A DNA stretch of 64,000 nt from Allomeiothermus sp035760705 (GTDB lineage Bacteria > Deinococcota > Deinococci > Deinococcales > Thermaceae), in the NCBI GenBank assembly GCA_035760705.1, contig DASTSL010000133.1:1-64000 (forward strand), written 5' to 3'. Within the stretch, counting starts at the first letter, position 1, and each line of letters opens with the position of its first letter. Below the pieces are notes generated by a model, which was not told where the DNA came from, did not search any database, and saw nothing but the letters and a program-made list of their open reading frames with translations. This document shows, in pieces, positions 33,461 through 41,617 of the stretch. A program made the position numbers and the translations under genes.

Positions 33461-34089
33461 GTGCCAAACCCAAGTTCTACGTGGTCTGGAAAGGCCGCAA
33501 ACCGGGCATCTACACCTCCTGGGCCGAAGCCGAGGCCCAGGTCAAAGGCTTCGCCGGGGCCGAGTTCAAATCCTTCGACTCGCTGGGAGCCGCGCAGGCT
33601 GCCTTCGAGGGTTCCTATCGTCAGTTCCTGAGACCCAAGGCCGAGCAAGGGGTCCTCTGGCAAAACCTGCCCCCCCATCAGCGACCCCTCCTCGAGTCCC
33701 TCTCGGTGGACGCTGCCTGTAGCGGGAACCCCGGACAGCTCGAGTACCGCTGCTTGGATAACCGCACCGGCCAAGTGGTGTTCGAGGAAGGCCCCTTCCA
33801 GGACGGCACCAACAACGTGGGCGAGTTCCTGGCCATCGTTCACGCGCTGGCCTGGTGTAAGAAGAAAGGCTTGAAGCTGCCGATTTATTCGGACTCGAGG
33901 ATCGCCCTCTCCTGGGTGCGCCAGAAGAAGTGCAAGACGAACCTGAAGCCCACCGAACGCAACCAAAAGCTCTTTGACCTGATCCGCCGGGCCGAGCGTT
34001 GGCTGGCCGAGAACCCCTACGAGAACCCACTGCTCGAGTGGAAATCGAATTTGTGGGGCCAGATCTCCGCCGACTACGGGCGGAAGTAG
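33457..34089 (+). CDS. rnhA: RNase H with N-terminal viroplasmin domain
   Basis: 210 residues from GTG. Residues 1-50 are a viroplasmin/RNase H1 N-terminal domain (FYVVWKGRKPGIYTSWAEA), which binds RNA-DNA hybrids. The RNase H domain has catalytic D in LSVDAACSGNPG, E in NNVGEFLAIVHAL, D in PIYSDSRIALSW and the C-terminal ISADYGRK. It removes RNA from hybrids during replication and repair. It is coupled to the methyltransferase gene by a 4-base overlap. Confidence 0.92.
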   Translation: MSAKPKFYVVWKGRKPGIYTSWAEAEAQVKGFAGAEFKSFDSLGAAQAAFEGSYRQFLRPKAEQGVLWQNLPPHQRPLLESLSVDAACSGNPGQLEYRCLDNRTGQVVFEEGPFQDGTNNVGEFLAIVHALAWCKKKGLKLPIYSDSRIALSWVRQKKCKTNLKPTERNQKLFDLIRRAERWLAENPYENPLLEWKSNLWGQISADYGRK

Positions 34090-34113
34090 GAGCCTACCCC
34101 AGCCTCCATCGGC

Positions 34114-34890
34114 CTAGAGCTTCGACCCTTGTCCCTCGACCGTTCTCGGCTTGGCCCCCACGTAGCGGGTGGCCGTCCAGATCAGCACTGCCGCGAAGAT
34201 CACGCGCAGCCATAGTTCGGGCAGCCGGTTCGCCACCAGCCCCCCCGCGAAGGCCCCCACGATGATCCCCACGACTAGCCCTGCCACCACCTCGCGGGCC
34301 AGGTTGCCGTGCTTGTAGTGGGTGTAGGAGCCCACCAAGGCCGAGGGGATCATGGCCAGGAGCGAGGTGCCCTGGGCTACGTGCTGCTCGAGGCCCGCCA
34401 GCAACACCAAGATCGGCACGATGATGGTTCCACCCCCCACCCCCAAAAGCCCCGAAGCAAACCCCGCCAGCGCCCCCGCCACCGCCATCGGCAAGACCCG
34501 GATCCAGCCCTGAATCGGCTCCTCGACGTGGGGGATGTAAGGCTTGAGGATCAGGAGCAGGGCTACGGCGATCAAGTACCAGCCGAAGATGCGTTTGAGC
34601 CGCCACTCGGAAAGCTTGTTGGCGATGATCGCACCGGCCCTGGCCGCGATCATCGCGGTGGGGATGATGAAGAGGGCCGCCACCCAGTCCACGGTCCCTT
34701 GGGTGGCGTAGGTGAGGGCTCCGGTGAGCCCGGTGAACACCACCGCTACCAGGCTGGTGGCGGTGGCCCGGTGCTGGCTGAGTTTGAGGAAACTCACCAT
34801 CAAGGGCACGGCGATGACCCCGCCGCCCAGACCCACCAGCCCGCCAAAAACCCCCGATAAAAGGCCGATCCAGAGGCTCGGTAGATTCAC
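34114..34890 (-). CDS. TauE/SafE-family anion exporter
   Basis: 258 residues with about eight membrane helices in two related halves. Each half opens with the family motif: GVFGGLVGLGGGVIAVPLMV near 14-33 and FASGLLGVGGGTIIVPILVL near 159. Members move sulfite, sulfoacetate or related anions. Start is GTG at 34890, 6 nt from a TATAAC box (34897-34902), so it is probably leaderless. It is convergent with RNase H. Confidence 0.88.
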   Translation of the reverse strand: MNLPSLWIGLLSGVFGGLVGLGGGVIAVPLMVSFLKLSQHRATATSLVAVVFTGLTGALTYATQGTVDWVAALFIIPTAMIAARAGAIIANKLSEWRLKRIFGWYLIAVALLLILKPYIPHVEEPIQGWIRVLPMAVAGALAGFASGLLGVGGGTIIVPILVLLAGLEQHVAQGTSLLAMIPSALVGSYTHYKHGNLAREVVAGLVVGIIVGAFAGGLVANRLPELWLRVIFAAVLIWTATRYVGAKPRTVEGQGSKL

Positions 34891-34924
34891 CCGTTCGTTA
34901 TACCACGCTCGGCTGATTTTAGAT

Positions 34925-35185
34925 TCAAATTCTTTCGGGGTGCAAGAGGAAGGGGACCAGGTGCTGGTGCAGGAAAGCCTCGACCTGGCGGTCGTCCTCG
35001 AGCTGCCCGGCCTGCTGGTAAAGGTCGGCCACCGCGTCGGCGTAGCGGTCTGGGTAGTCGTCCAGGGCGAAGCCCGGGGGTTCGGACTGGGCTTCAGCCT
35101 GGTGCACGGTTTCGTTCTGTTGCGCCACGAACTCAGCCCAACCGGCCAACAGATCCAATAGCATCTGCACCTTAGAAAGCGCCAT
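34925..35185 (-). CDS. Small acidic hypothetical protein
   Basis: 86 residues, acidic and Gln-rich, mostly helical (MALSKVQMLLDLLAGWAEFV, later DYPDRYADAVADLYQQ). No signal peptide or membrane segment and no domain that I recognise. The start codon is 5 nt from TAGGAT and has a weak AGGATGAG ribosome site, either of which could serve. It is on the same strand as the TauE/SafE gene, 34 bases upstream of it. Confidence 0.65.
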   Translation of the reverse strand: MALSKVQMLLDLLAGWAEFVAQQNETVHQAEAQSEPPGFALDDYPDRYADAVADLYQQAGQLEDDRQVEAFLHQHLVPFLLHPERI

Positions 35186-35293
35186 AGCTCATCCTACCTG
35201 CTCGGTCAATGGAAATGGGCACATAGCCACCCTGCGCTTTGGGGCAGAGCACCGTCGTCTTTACCACCGTCCCGGTCGATCTGCTTTTGGGAC

Positions 35294-35328
35294 AAACCTC
35301 GAGCCGAACACGCTTCCCGAGGTTTTTT
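35294..35328 (+). terminator. Orphan rho-independent terminator
   Basis: AAACCTCG (35294-35301) pairs with CGAGGTTT (35318-35325) and six T follow. No plus-strand gene ends nearby; RNase H stops over 1.2 kb upstream with minus-strand genes in between. It may insulate the DUF4331 promoter or end an unannotated short RNA. Confidence 0.55.
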
Positions 35329-35359
35329 CACGGGTTAATCACACCGCTTGCGCTACAAC
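35323..35359 (+). promoter_or_regulatory. Candidate SARP-type site and promoter, DUF4331 operon
   Basis: TTTTTTCACGG (35323-35333) and GTTAATCACAC (35334-35344) form 11-bp units like those of the SARP cluster. TACAAC (35354-35359) follows after 9 bp. It overlaps the T-run of the terminator just upstream. Confidence 0.45.
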
Positions 35360-35415
35360 GGTCTCACACACCGGGAGGGCTCCACGGGCAGACCCCGGGG
35401 TGAAAGGAGAGAGCC

Positions 35416-36633
35416 ATGAGACACAAGTTTAAGCTGATGCTGGCGGGTGTGGTGTTGGCGCTGGGGGGCCTCGGCGTTTATGTCGCCGCCTCCGACCACG
35501 ACGACGGGGAGTCGGACTACAAGGCCCGCGCCTTGAACCTCACCGACCTCTACGTGTTCCGCGAGAAAGACCAGAACCCTTCGGCCAAAGACGGCGACTT
35601 GGTCTTTGTGATGAACACCAACCCCCGCTCGCTGGCGCGGCAACAGTACTACTTCAGCACCAACGCCCGCTACGAGTTCAAGTTCAGCCGGGTGCAGGAC
35701 AAAGACGCCATGGCCACCGGCGAGCCCGATGGCTTCTTCCGCTTCGAGTTCGGCCCACCCGATAAAAATGGCCAGCAGCCCATCACCATCACCGCCAGCC
35801 GGGCCGGGATTACCCGCACCCTCAAGACCACCGCCGATGGCAAGCCGATCCTGACCTCGCCCCTCAGCAGCCGTCCGGTGCTCAACAACGTCCGGTTGGA
35901 CAACGGCGGCATCACCGTGTTCGCCGGTCTGCGCGAGGACCCCTTCTTCTTCGACGTGGAGCAGTTCTTCCGTGTACGCGCTGGTTTAGCTGGGCTTGGC
36001 CCCAGCGTGGGCTTCCGCAGTCCTGGCGTGGACTTCACTGCTGGATACAACGTCAACACCATCGCGGTGCGGGCTCCGCTCGAGTGGATCCAATCCGGCT
36101 CCATCGCCACCACCTTCGACGTCTGGGAGACCATCTCCATCCCCGACCCGGAGAAGAAGGGCGAGTGGAAGCAGATCGAGCGCCTGGCCCGTCCCGCCGT
36201 CAACGAGGGCTTGGTGCTGACCAACGACTACCTCAACACCTTGAACGCGGTCGGCCCCGACTTCGAGGCCAAGGTGCTCAAGGGCGACAAGGACGCCGCT
36301 GCGGCTGCCGCTCCCATCGTGGCCGAGGTCTCGACCGTGCTCAAGCTCTTGGGCAACGACCAAAACCGCATCAACGCCCTGCTGGGGGCCTTTCTGCCGG
36401 ACGTGATGCGAATCGACATCACCGGGCCTTCCGGTTACGCCAACGCCCTCAACAAGCTGGGCAGCCCGATCCGGGGCCGCATGCTCAAGGACGACGTGAT
36501 CGACATCACCCTCCAGGTGCTCTCTAATGGCGCGGTGAAGGGCGACAACGTCTCCTACGACGGCCCCAACGCCGGGGGAGCCCGCCACAAACCCCTCCTC
36601 TCCGACTTCCCCTACCTGGCCGACCCCAACTGA
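35416..36633 (+). CDS. DUF4331 family exported protein
   Basis: 405 residues. The N-terminus (KFKLMLAGVVLALGGLGVYVAASDHDDGE) is a signal peptide or anchor followed by the DHDDGE and ALNLTDLYVFRE patches that mark DUF4331. Further typical parts: FSTNARYEFKFSRV, FAGLREDPFFFDVEQF and a C-terminal LSDFPYLADPN. The fold is beta-rich and the function unknown; the family is common beside TPR and HupE/UreJ proteins, as here. AGGAGAG precedes the ATG. It is the first gene of a three-gene operon. Confidence 0.88.
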   Translation: MRHKFKLMLAGVVLALGGLGVYVAASDHDDGESDYKARALNLTDLYVFREKDQNPSAKDGDLVFVMNTNPRSLARQQYYFSTNARYEFKFSRVQDKDAMATGEPDGFFRFEFGPPDKNGQQPITITASRAGITRTLKTTADGKPILTSPLSSRPVLNNVRLDNGGITVFAGLREDPFFFDVEQFFRVRAGLAGLGPSVGFRSPGVDFTAGYNVNTIAVRAPLEWIQSGSIATTFDVWETISIPDPEKKGEWKQIERLARPAVNEGLVLTNDYLNTLNAVGPDFEAKVLKGDKDAAAAAAPIVAEVSTVLKLLGNDQNRINALLGAFLPDVMRIDITGPSGYANALNKLGSPIRGRMLKDDVIDITLQVLSNGAVKGDNVSYDGPNAGGARHKPLLSDFPYLADPN

Positions 36634-36685
36634 GCCTGAATTGGGGGGAGGGGCTACCCCTCCTCCTTACCCTTTGGAGGAACCC

Positions 36686-38029
36686 ATGTTGGCGAGCCGC
36701 CCCCTCGAGCACAGCCTAAAATCCCTCTGGATCGGGATCGCGCTGCTTCTGGCGGTGATCGTGGCGATCAGCACTTATACGGCGCGGCCTTCGCTGCCCG
36801 AGGCCTACCGCTACCGATTCGGCTCCAGCGGGCAAACCGGTGATGCCTTTGAGCGCGAACTGGCCTTTTACCAAGAGCGTATCCGCCGCAACCCCGGCGA
36901 CGGGCTGGACCTGGCGGCCCTGGCCGGGGTTTACCTGAGGAAGGCTCGAGCCTCCGGCTGGAGCGGCTGGTATCTGCTGGCCGAGCAATCCGCCCAGCGC
37001 TCCCTCGCCAACCTGCCGTTTGCCAACAGCGGGGCCTGGCTGGCCCTGGCCGAGATCGCTTCAGCACGCCACGACTTCATTGGAGCTTTACAAATCGCAG
37101 ACCAGGTATTGAAGCAGAGGAATGATGAAGGAGCGCACTCGCTCAAATCTACCGTTTTTCTGGCCCAGGGGAAGCTAGAGCAGGCTCGACAGGAGATTGA
37201 GCCACTCATCCAGAACCTCCCCTCGATGCGCAACTTGTCCCAGCGGGCCCTGATCTATCTAGCCCAAGGCAAGGAAGCCTTGGCGCTCGAAGACTTCCGT
37301 CGTGCCCTGAGCCTTGAGGAACCCGGCGACACCTATGGCTCGGCCTGGGTGCGCACCCTGCTGGGGCGTTACTACGCTCAGCACGGCCAGCACGCCCTGG
37401 CGGCGGGGCTTCTCAACGAGGCTTTGCGGATTTCTCCCCAGTTCCCGCCGGCTTTGCAGATGCTGGGTGAGCTCGAGACCCGTAGCGGTAACTACCGCGC
37501 CGCCGAAGGGCACTTCAACCAGATGCTCTTCCGCTTCCGGGACTCGGCGACCCTCTACGATCACGCGGCCTTCCGGGGTTTGGCGCGGATTTACAAATTG
37601 CAGGGGGATGCTGCACGGGCCGAGAAGTTCTGGGCGGATTCGGAAAAAACCTTGCGCCGCGACGTGAATAGCGGTGCGTTCGGGCACCAGCGCGAACTGG
37701 CCCAATTGCTGCTCGAGCGCGGCCACTCTGCCGATCTCCCCGAAGCCCTAAAGCTGGCCCGGTCTGAACTCGACAACCGTCGTGACGCCGAGACCCTGAA
37801 CGTGCTGGCTTGGGCTCTGCTCGAAAACGGCCAGGCGCAGCAGGCCGAAAAGGTGATAGGAGAGGCCCTGGGGCAGGGGGTAAAGGACGCCGTGCTCTAC
37901 TACCGGGCCGGTCGGATTCAAGAAGCGCTGGGTAAAACCGAAGCGGCCCAGGCTTTTTACAAGCAGGCCATGACGATTGATCCGCAGCTGGACGAACGTG
38001 CCCGTACGCTGCTGGGCTTGGGGGAGTGA
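36686..38029 (+). CDS. TPR-repeat protein with N-terminal membrane anchor
   Basis: 447 residues from the ATG at 36686, which has TTGGAGG upstream. One membrane helix (SLWIGIALLLAVIVAISTYTA) at about 13-33 is followed by a periplasmic part with roughly eight TPR-like units (for example LALEDFRRALSLEEPGDTYG and AVLYYRAGRIQEALGKTEAAQAFYKQAM). It should be a scaffold for the DUF4331 and HupE-like proteins encoded on either side. The next gene starts 4 bases beyond its stop. Confidence 0.85.
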   Translation: MLASRPLEHSLKSLWIGIALLLAVIVAISTYTARPSLPEAYRYRFGSSGQTGDAFERELAFYQERIRRNPGDGLDLAALAGVYLRKARASGWSGWYLLAEQSAQRSLANLPFANSGAWLALAEIASARHDFIGALQIADQVLKQRNDEGAHSLKSTVFLAQGKLEQARQEIEPLIQNLPSMRNLSQRALIYLAQGKEALALEDFRRALSLEEPGDTYGSAWVRTLLGRYYAQHGQHALAAGLLNEALRISPQFPPALQMLGELETRSGNYRAAEGHFNQMLFRFRDSATLYDHAAFRGLARIYKLQGDAARAEKFWADSEKTLRRDVNSGAFGHQRELAQLLLERGHSADLPEALKLARSELDNRRDAETLNVLAWALLENGQAQQAEKVIGEALGQGVKDAVLYYRAGRIQEALGKTEAAQAFYKQAMTIDPQLDERARTLLGLGE

Positions 38030-38033
38030 GGTT

Positions 38034-39128
38034 ATGAGACGCTTATTGCTCGGCTTGCTGGCGGTTTTCTCGATATCGGCCTATGCCCACTGGGCTGATT
38101 TGGCGGTGTCGGAGGTGACGGTAGGAGAGAAGGACGTGCAGATGACCCTGACCCTCCCCACCGGGCTCGTGGCTTTTGCCGACGACGACCACAGCGGGCG
38201 GCTCTCGCCCGAGGAAGTGCGGACCCATAAAGCGCAACTCGAGCGCTTCCTGTCGGAGAAAATCCGGCTACGCAGCGAGGGGAAAGCCGGAACATTAGCC
38301 GTCAGCCCGGTCAATCTCGAGACCCTCCCGGACCGGCCCGGCCTCAGCCGCAAAAGCCACAGCACCCTGGGGCTCACCTACACCTGGCTAAAGCCCATCG
38401 GCGACCTCCGCATCCGCTACGACCTCTTCATCCCCACCGCCCCCAACGCCAGCAACCTCATGACCCTGATTCGCGGCGAGCAGGTGTCAAACACCCTCAA
38501 GGTGTCAAACACCGTGTTCACCCCGGAAAAACGCGACTTCACCCTGAGCGCGGGCGGGGAGAGCCACACCGAGACCCCCAACTTTATCGCCCTGGGCATG
38601 GAGCACATCCTCAGCGGGTACGATCACCTCTTGTTCTTGCTGGCTCTTTTGATGCTGGGGGGCGGGCTGGGGTATTTGCTCAAGGTGATCACCGCCTTTA
38701 CCGTGGCGCACTCCATCACCCTGTCCCTGACCGCCCTGAACCTCATCCACCTGCCCGGTCGGTTTATCGAAAGCGGGATCGCTCTCTCGATCGCCTGGGT
38801 CGCGGCGGAGAACCTATTTGGCAAGGACCCGACCAAATTGCAGCGCTCCCGCTGGGCGGTCACCTTCCTCTTCGGCCTGATTCACGGGATGGGCTTTGCG
38901 GACATCTTGCGCGAGGTCGGGATTCCCCGCGATAACCTTCTGGTTTCGCTTTTCGGCTTCAACCTGGGAGTGGAGTTGGGGCAGATGATCTTCGTGATCC
39001 CGGCCTTTTTGCTCCTGGTGCTCCTCAAGCGGATTCCTTGGGAAGCCCGGGTACGCTGGGCCATCTCGGCGGCGACGGTGGTGGCCGGGCTTTACTGGTT
39101 CGTCCAGCGGGCCTTTCTGAGCGCCTGA
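38034..39128 (+). CDS. HupE/UreJ-family membrane protein
   Basis: 364 residues from the ATG at 38034 with GGAG upstream. A signal peptide (RRLLLGLLAVFSISAYA) leads a periplasmic domain that includes an EF-hand-like loop, DDDHSGRLSPEE at about 44-55. The HupE/UreJ_2 membrane domain starts with ALGMEHILSGYDHLLF near 190 and has about seven helices, with HSITLSLTAL and FGLIHGMGFA His motifs that may bind Ni2+, Co2+ or another metal. GGTGTCAAACACC occurs twice, 18 bp apart, in the linker coding region (38483-38513). Confidence 0.87.
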   Translation: MRRLLLGLLAVFSISAYAHWADLAVSEVTVGEKDVQMTLTLPTGLVAFADDDHSGRLSPEEVRTHKAQLERFLSEKIRLRSEGKAGTLAVSPVNLETLPDRPGLSRKSHSTLGLTYTWLKPIGDLRIRYDLFIPTAPNASNLMTLIRGEQVSNTLKVSNTVFTPEKRDFTLSAGGESHTETPNFIALGMEHILSGYDHLLFLLALLMLGGGLGYLLKVITAFTVAHSITLSLTALNLIHLPGRFIESGIALSIAWVAAENLFGKDPTKLQRSRWAVTFLFGLIHGMGFADILREVGIPRDNLLVSLFGFNLGVELGQMIFVIPAFLLLVLLKRIPWEARVRWAISAATVVAGLYWFVQRAFLSA

Positions 39129-39162
39129 ATTCTCGCCCGCGGAGGATACACGGTGGGGGATC

Positions 39163-40119
39163 TTACACGACAGGGTTGGGCGGCTCCTGGCCGGATAGAA
39201 CCGCCAGGAGATTTCTTACCGCGACCTCGGTCATGCGCTCGCGGGTTCGGCGGCTCGCCGAGCCCAGGTGGGGGATCACCACGACGTTAGGGAAGGAGAG
39301 CAGGGGGTGATCTACCGGTAAAGGCTCGGGGTCAGTTACGTCGAGGGCGGCCCCGCCAAGATGCCGCGAGCGAAGCGCCTCGAGCAGTGCCTCTGTGTCC
39401 ACGATGGGGCCTCGAGCCGAGTTGACCAGGATGGCCCCAGGTTTCATCCGGGCGAAGCGCTCTCGGTTCATCAGCCGGTGCGTCTCGGGGGTGAGTGGCG
39501 TGTGGATCGAGACAAAATCGGATTCGGCGAGCAAGCCCTCGAGCCCGCGATACTCGGCGCCCAGCGCCAGAGCCTGGGGTTTGGGGGTGCGCGAGTTGTA
39601 GAGAACTCGCATCGAGAACCCCTTGGCCCGCCGGGCCATGGCCTGCCCGATGGCGCCGAAACCCACAATGCCTAGCGTGGAGCCATGGAGTTCGGTGCCG
39701 ATCAAAAGCTCGGGATGCCAGGTCTTCCACTCTCCCCGGCGCACGTAGTCCACGCCCTCCACGATCCGCCGCGCCACCGCGCACAGCAGCGAGAAAGCCA
39801 GGTCGGCGGTGGCCTCCATGTTCACGCCGGGAGTGTTGGTGACCCGGATGCCCCGGGCTTTGGCCGCGTTCAGATCCACGTTGTTGACTCCCACCGCGTA
39901 GTTGGCGATCACCCGCAAGCTCGGCCCCGCCGCGTCCATCACAGCGGCGTCAACGGGGTCGTCCACGGTGGGGATCAGGCCGGAGATGCCCCGCACCTGC
40001 TCGAGCAAAACTTCCCTCGGCGGTGGCAGAAACTCGGGCCAGATCTCCAGCTCGAGACCCGCTCGCCGAATCTCGTCCACCGCGGGGCCGGGGAGGTGGC
40101 GGGTGATGAGGACACGCAC
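39163..40119 (-). CDS. gyaR: D-2-hydroxyacid dehydrogenase (glyoxylate/hydroxypyruvate reductase type)
   Basis: 318 residues. NAD(P)-binding GFGAIG near 153-158; catalytic Arg in LVNSARGPIVD, Glu in DPEPLPVDHPL and His in VIPHLGSAS. The order R-E-H and the overall length match glyoxylate reductases of Thermus. It probably reduces glyoxylate or hydroxypyruvate. It lies 9 bases downstream of the site-2 protease gene on the same strand. Confidence 0.88.
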   Translation of the reverse strand: MRVLITRHLPGPAVDEIRRAGLELEIWPEFLPPPREVLLEQVRGISGLIPTVDDPVDAAVMDAAGPSLRVIANYAVGVNNVDLNAAKARGIRVTNTPGVNMEATADLAFSLLCAVARRIVEGVDYVRRGEWKTWHPELLIGTELHGSTLGIVGFGAIGQAMARRAKGFSMRVLYNSRTPKPQALALGAEYRGLEGLLAESDFVSIHTPLTPETHRLMNRERFARMKPGAILVNSARGPIVDTEALLEALRSRHLGGAALDVTDPEPLPVDHPLLSFPNVVVIPHLGSASRRTRERMTEVAVRNLLAVLSGQEPPNPVV

Positions 40120-40128
40120 CTGCTGATT

Positions 40129-41250
40129 TTATCGCCGGGCCGATTGCGGCAAAACGGTCTGCCCGACCATCCGCACCTGCAAGGCCCGCAGCAGGTCGGT
40201 CTTGGAGAGGATGCCCACCATCTGGCCGTTTTCCAGCACCACCAGCCGGGAGAAGTTGCACTCCGACATCCGCTTGAGGGCATCCAGGGCGTTTGCATCG
40301 GGAGAGATGGCCTCGAGCTTGCCCATCCGCTCGGAAACGGGCGCGCCCGGGTCGGCGCCTTGCAGGTTATCCAGGCTCACCAGCCCCAGCACCCGCCCGT
40401 CCTCCACTACCGGGTAACCCATGTGGCGCTCGAGCATCATCTGTTGGAGAAGCTCGCCCACCCGCAGGGTCGGGGGTACGCTCTTCACCTCGTGGGTCAT
40501 CAGGTCGCGCACCCGCACCCCTTGCAGGACCTCGCTCAGCGTAGCCTGCTCGGTCTCGGTGCTGGCCGCCATATACACGAAGAAGGCCACTAGCACCAAG
40601 AAGAGGTTGAACACCAAGAGCCCGAAGAGGCCCAGGGCGAAAGCGATCAGGCGGCTGATCCCGGCGGCGATGCGGGTAGCCTCGAGATAGGGCCGAGAGA
40701 GGGCCAGCAACGAGCGCAAGACCCGCCCACCGTCCAGGGGCAGCGCGGGGAGCAGGTTGAACAGGGCCAGGCTCAGGTTGATAAAGGCCAAGTACCCCAA
40801 CAGAAACTGCCACCCGGCGGCCTCCGGTAGCACCCCGTGCAGCAAGGCGAAAATCCCCGACAGGGCCAGGCTTACCACTGGCCCCACGATGGCGATGACC
40901 GCCTCGGCACCACGGGTACGGGGGATGTCGGCGAGCTGAGCCACTCCGCCCAGCAGCCAGAGGGTGATCTCTCGGGTTTGCACCCCGTACATCCGCGCGG
41001 TGACGGCGTGCCCCAGTTCGTGAATGACCACGCTGGCGAAGAGGCCCAGCGCGGCCACCAGCCCCAGCAGGTAAGGGGTGTAACCCTCGAGCAGGCCAGG
41101 GTCGGGCCTGACCCCTAAGAGTTGCAGGTAGGTGGGAAGCTGGCTCCCGATCAGGAAGGCGAAGAGGGGCAAGACGATCAGAAAGCTCACGTCCAGCGAG
41201 ACCGGAATGCCAAGGAGCTTGAAGGGAAGCCGCATGGCATTTCTGAACAT
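40129..41250 (-). CDS. Site-2 protease family (M50) with CBS pair
   Basis: 373 residues. Membrane zinc protease with HELGH in SVVIHELGHAVTARMYG near 75-79 and the second metal motif LLPALPLDGGRVL near 168. About six helices are followed by two CBS domains (about 245-365; MTHEVKSVPPTLRVGELLQ and MSECNFSRLVVLENGQMVG) that usually sense adenine nucleotides. This is the SpoIVFB-like CBS subgroup. The ATG is 6 nt from TAAACT (41257-41262), pointing to a leaderless mRNA. Confidence 0.92.
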   Translation of the reverse strand: MFRNAMRLPFKLLGIPVSLDVSFLIVLPLFAFLIGSQLPTYLQLLGVRPDPGLLEGYTPYLLGLVAALGLFASVVIHELGHAVTARMYGVQTREITLWLLGGVAQLADIPRTRGAEAVIAIVGPVVSLALSGIFALLHGVLPEAAGWQFLLGYLAFINLSLALFNLLPALPLDGGRVLRSLLALSRPYLEATRIAAGISRLIAFALGLFGLLVFNLFLVLVAFFVYMAASTETEQATLSEVLQGVRVRDLMTHEVKSVPPTLRVGELLQQMMLERHMGYPVVEDGRVLGLVSLDNLQGADPGAPVSERMGKLEAISPDANALDALKRMSECNFSRLVVLENGQMVGILSKTDLLRALQVRMVGQTVLPQSARR

Positions 41251-41262
41251 GGCTCCAGTTTA

Positions 41263-41617
41263 GCGAGGCTTGATTGGGTGGATTGTTAGAAGTGGATGGT
41301 TAGAGCGGTTTGCATTATTTTTGCCCAACATTCATGGCAAACCTGGTTTGCGGCAAAGCCGTTTGCGGCAGAGCCGCCATGCCCCCTGCGCCACGCCGCA
41401 TAGTGGCGAAAGAAGCATCTCCCCGATGAAGTTTTCTGAGCAGATATAGAAGTTCCGGCAACCGCCCTAGGCGGTAGAGAGAAGAGCGCTATTGCCGCTC
41501 GAGCTCTGCTACAATGCGCTCGAGCCTTCTATGACCTGGCCCTCCTAAACCTCTCGAATAAACCCTCGGCAGCCCTGAGCGAATCGGGGCGGGTTTGGTT
41601 TGTATCGGGAGGTTTTC
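41263..41617. other. Non-coding gap with short repeats and an extended -10 box
   Basis: About 350 bases between divergent genes. It holds the 15-bp tandem repeat at 41346-41375, TGCTACAAT near 41507-41515 (an extended -10 that could drive the MFS gene with a leader of about 100 nt) and the MFS ribosome site GGGAGG near 41607. No further gene is seen. Confidence 0.5.
41346..41375. repeat. 15-bp tandem repeat, two copies
   Basis: GTTTGCGGCAAAGCC (41346-41360) and GTTTGCGGCAGAGCC (41361-41375) differ at one base. Each contains a GGCnnnGCC palindrome, like REP units. Confidence 0.6.

Noticed and set aside
38483..38513. GGTGTCAAACACC pair taken as an operator
   Set aside because: It lies within the hupE-like reading frame and encodes a neat VSNT repeat, so a protein-level duplication explains it better.
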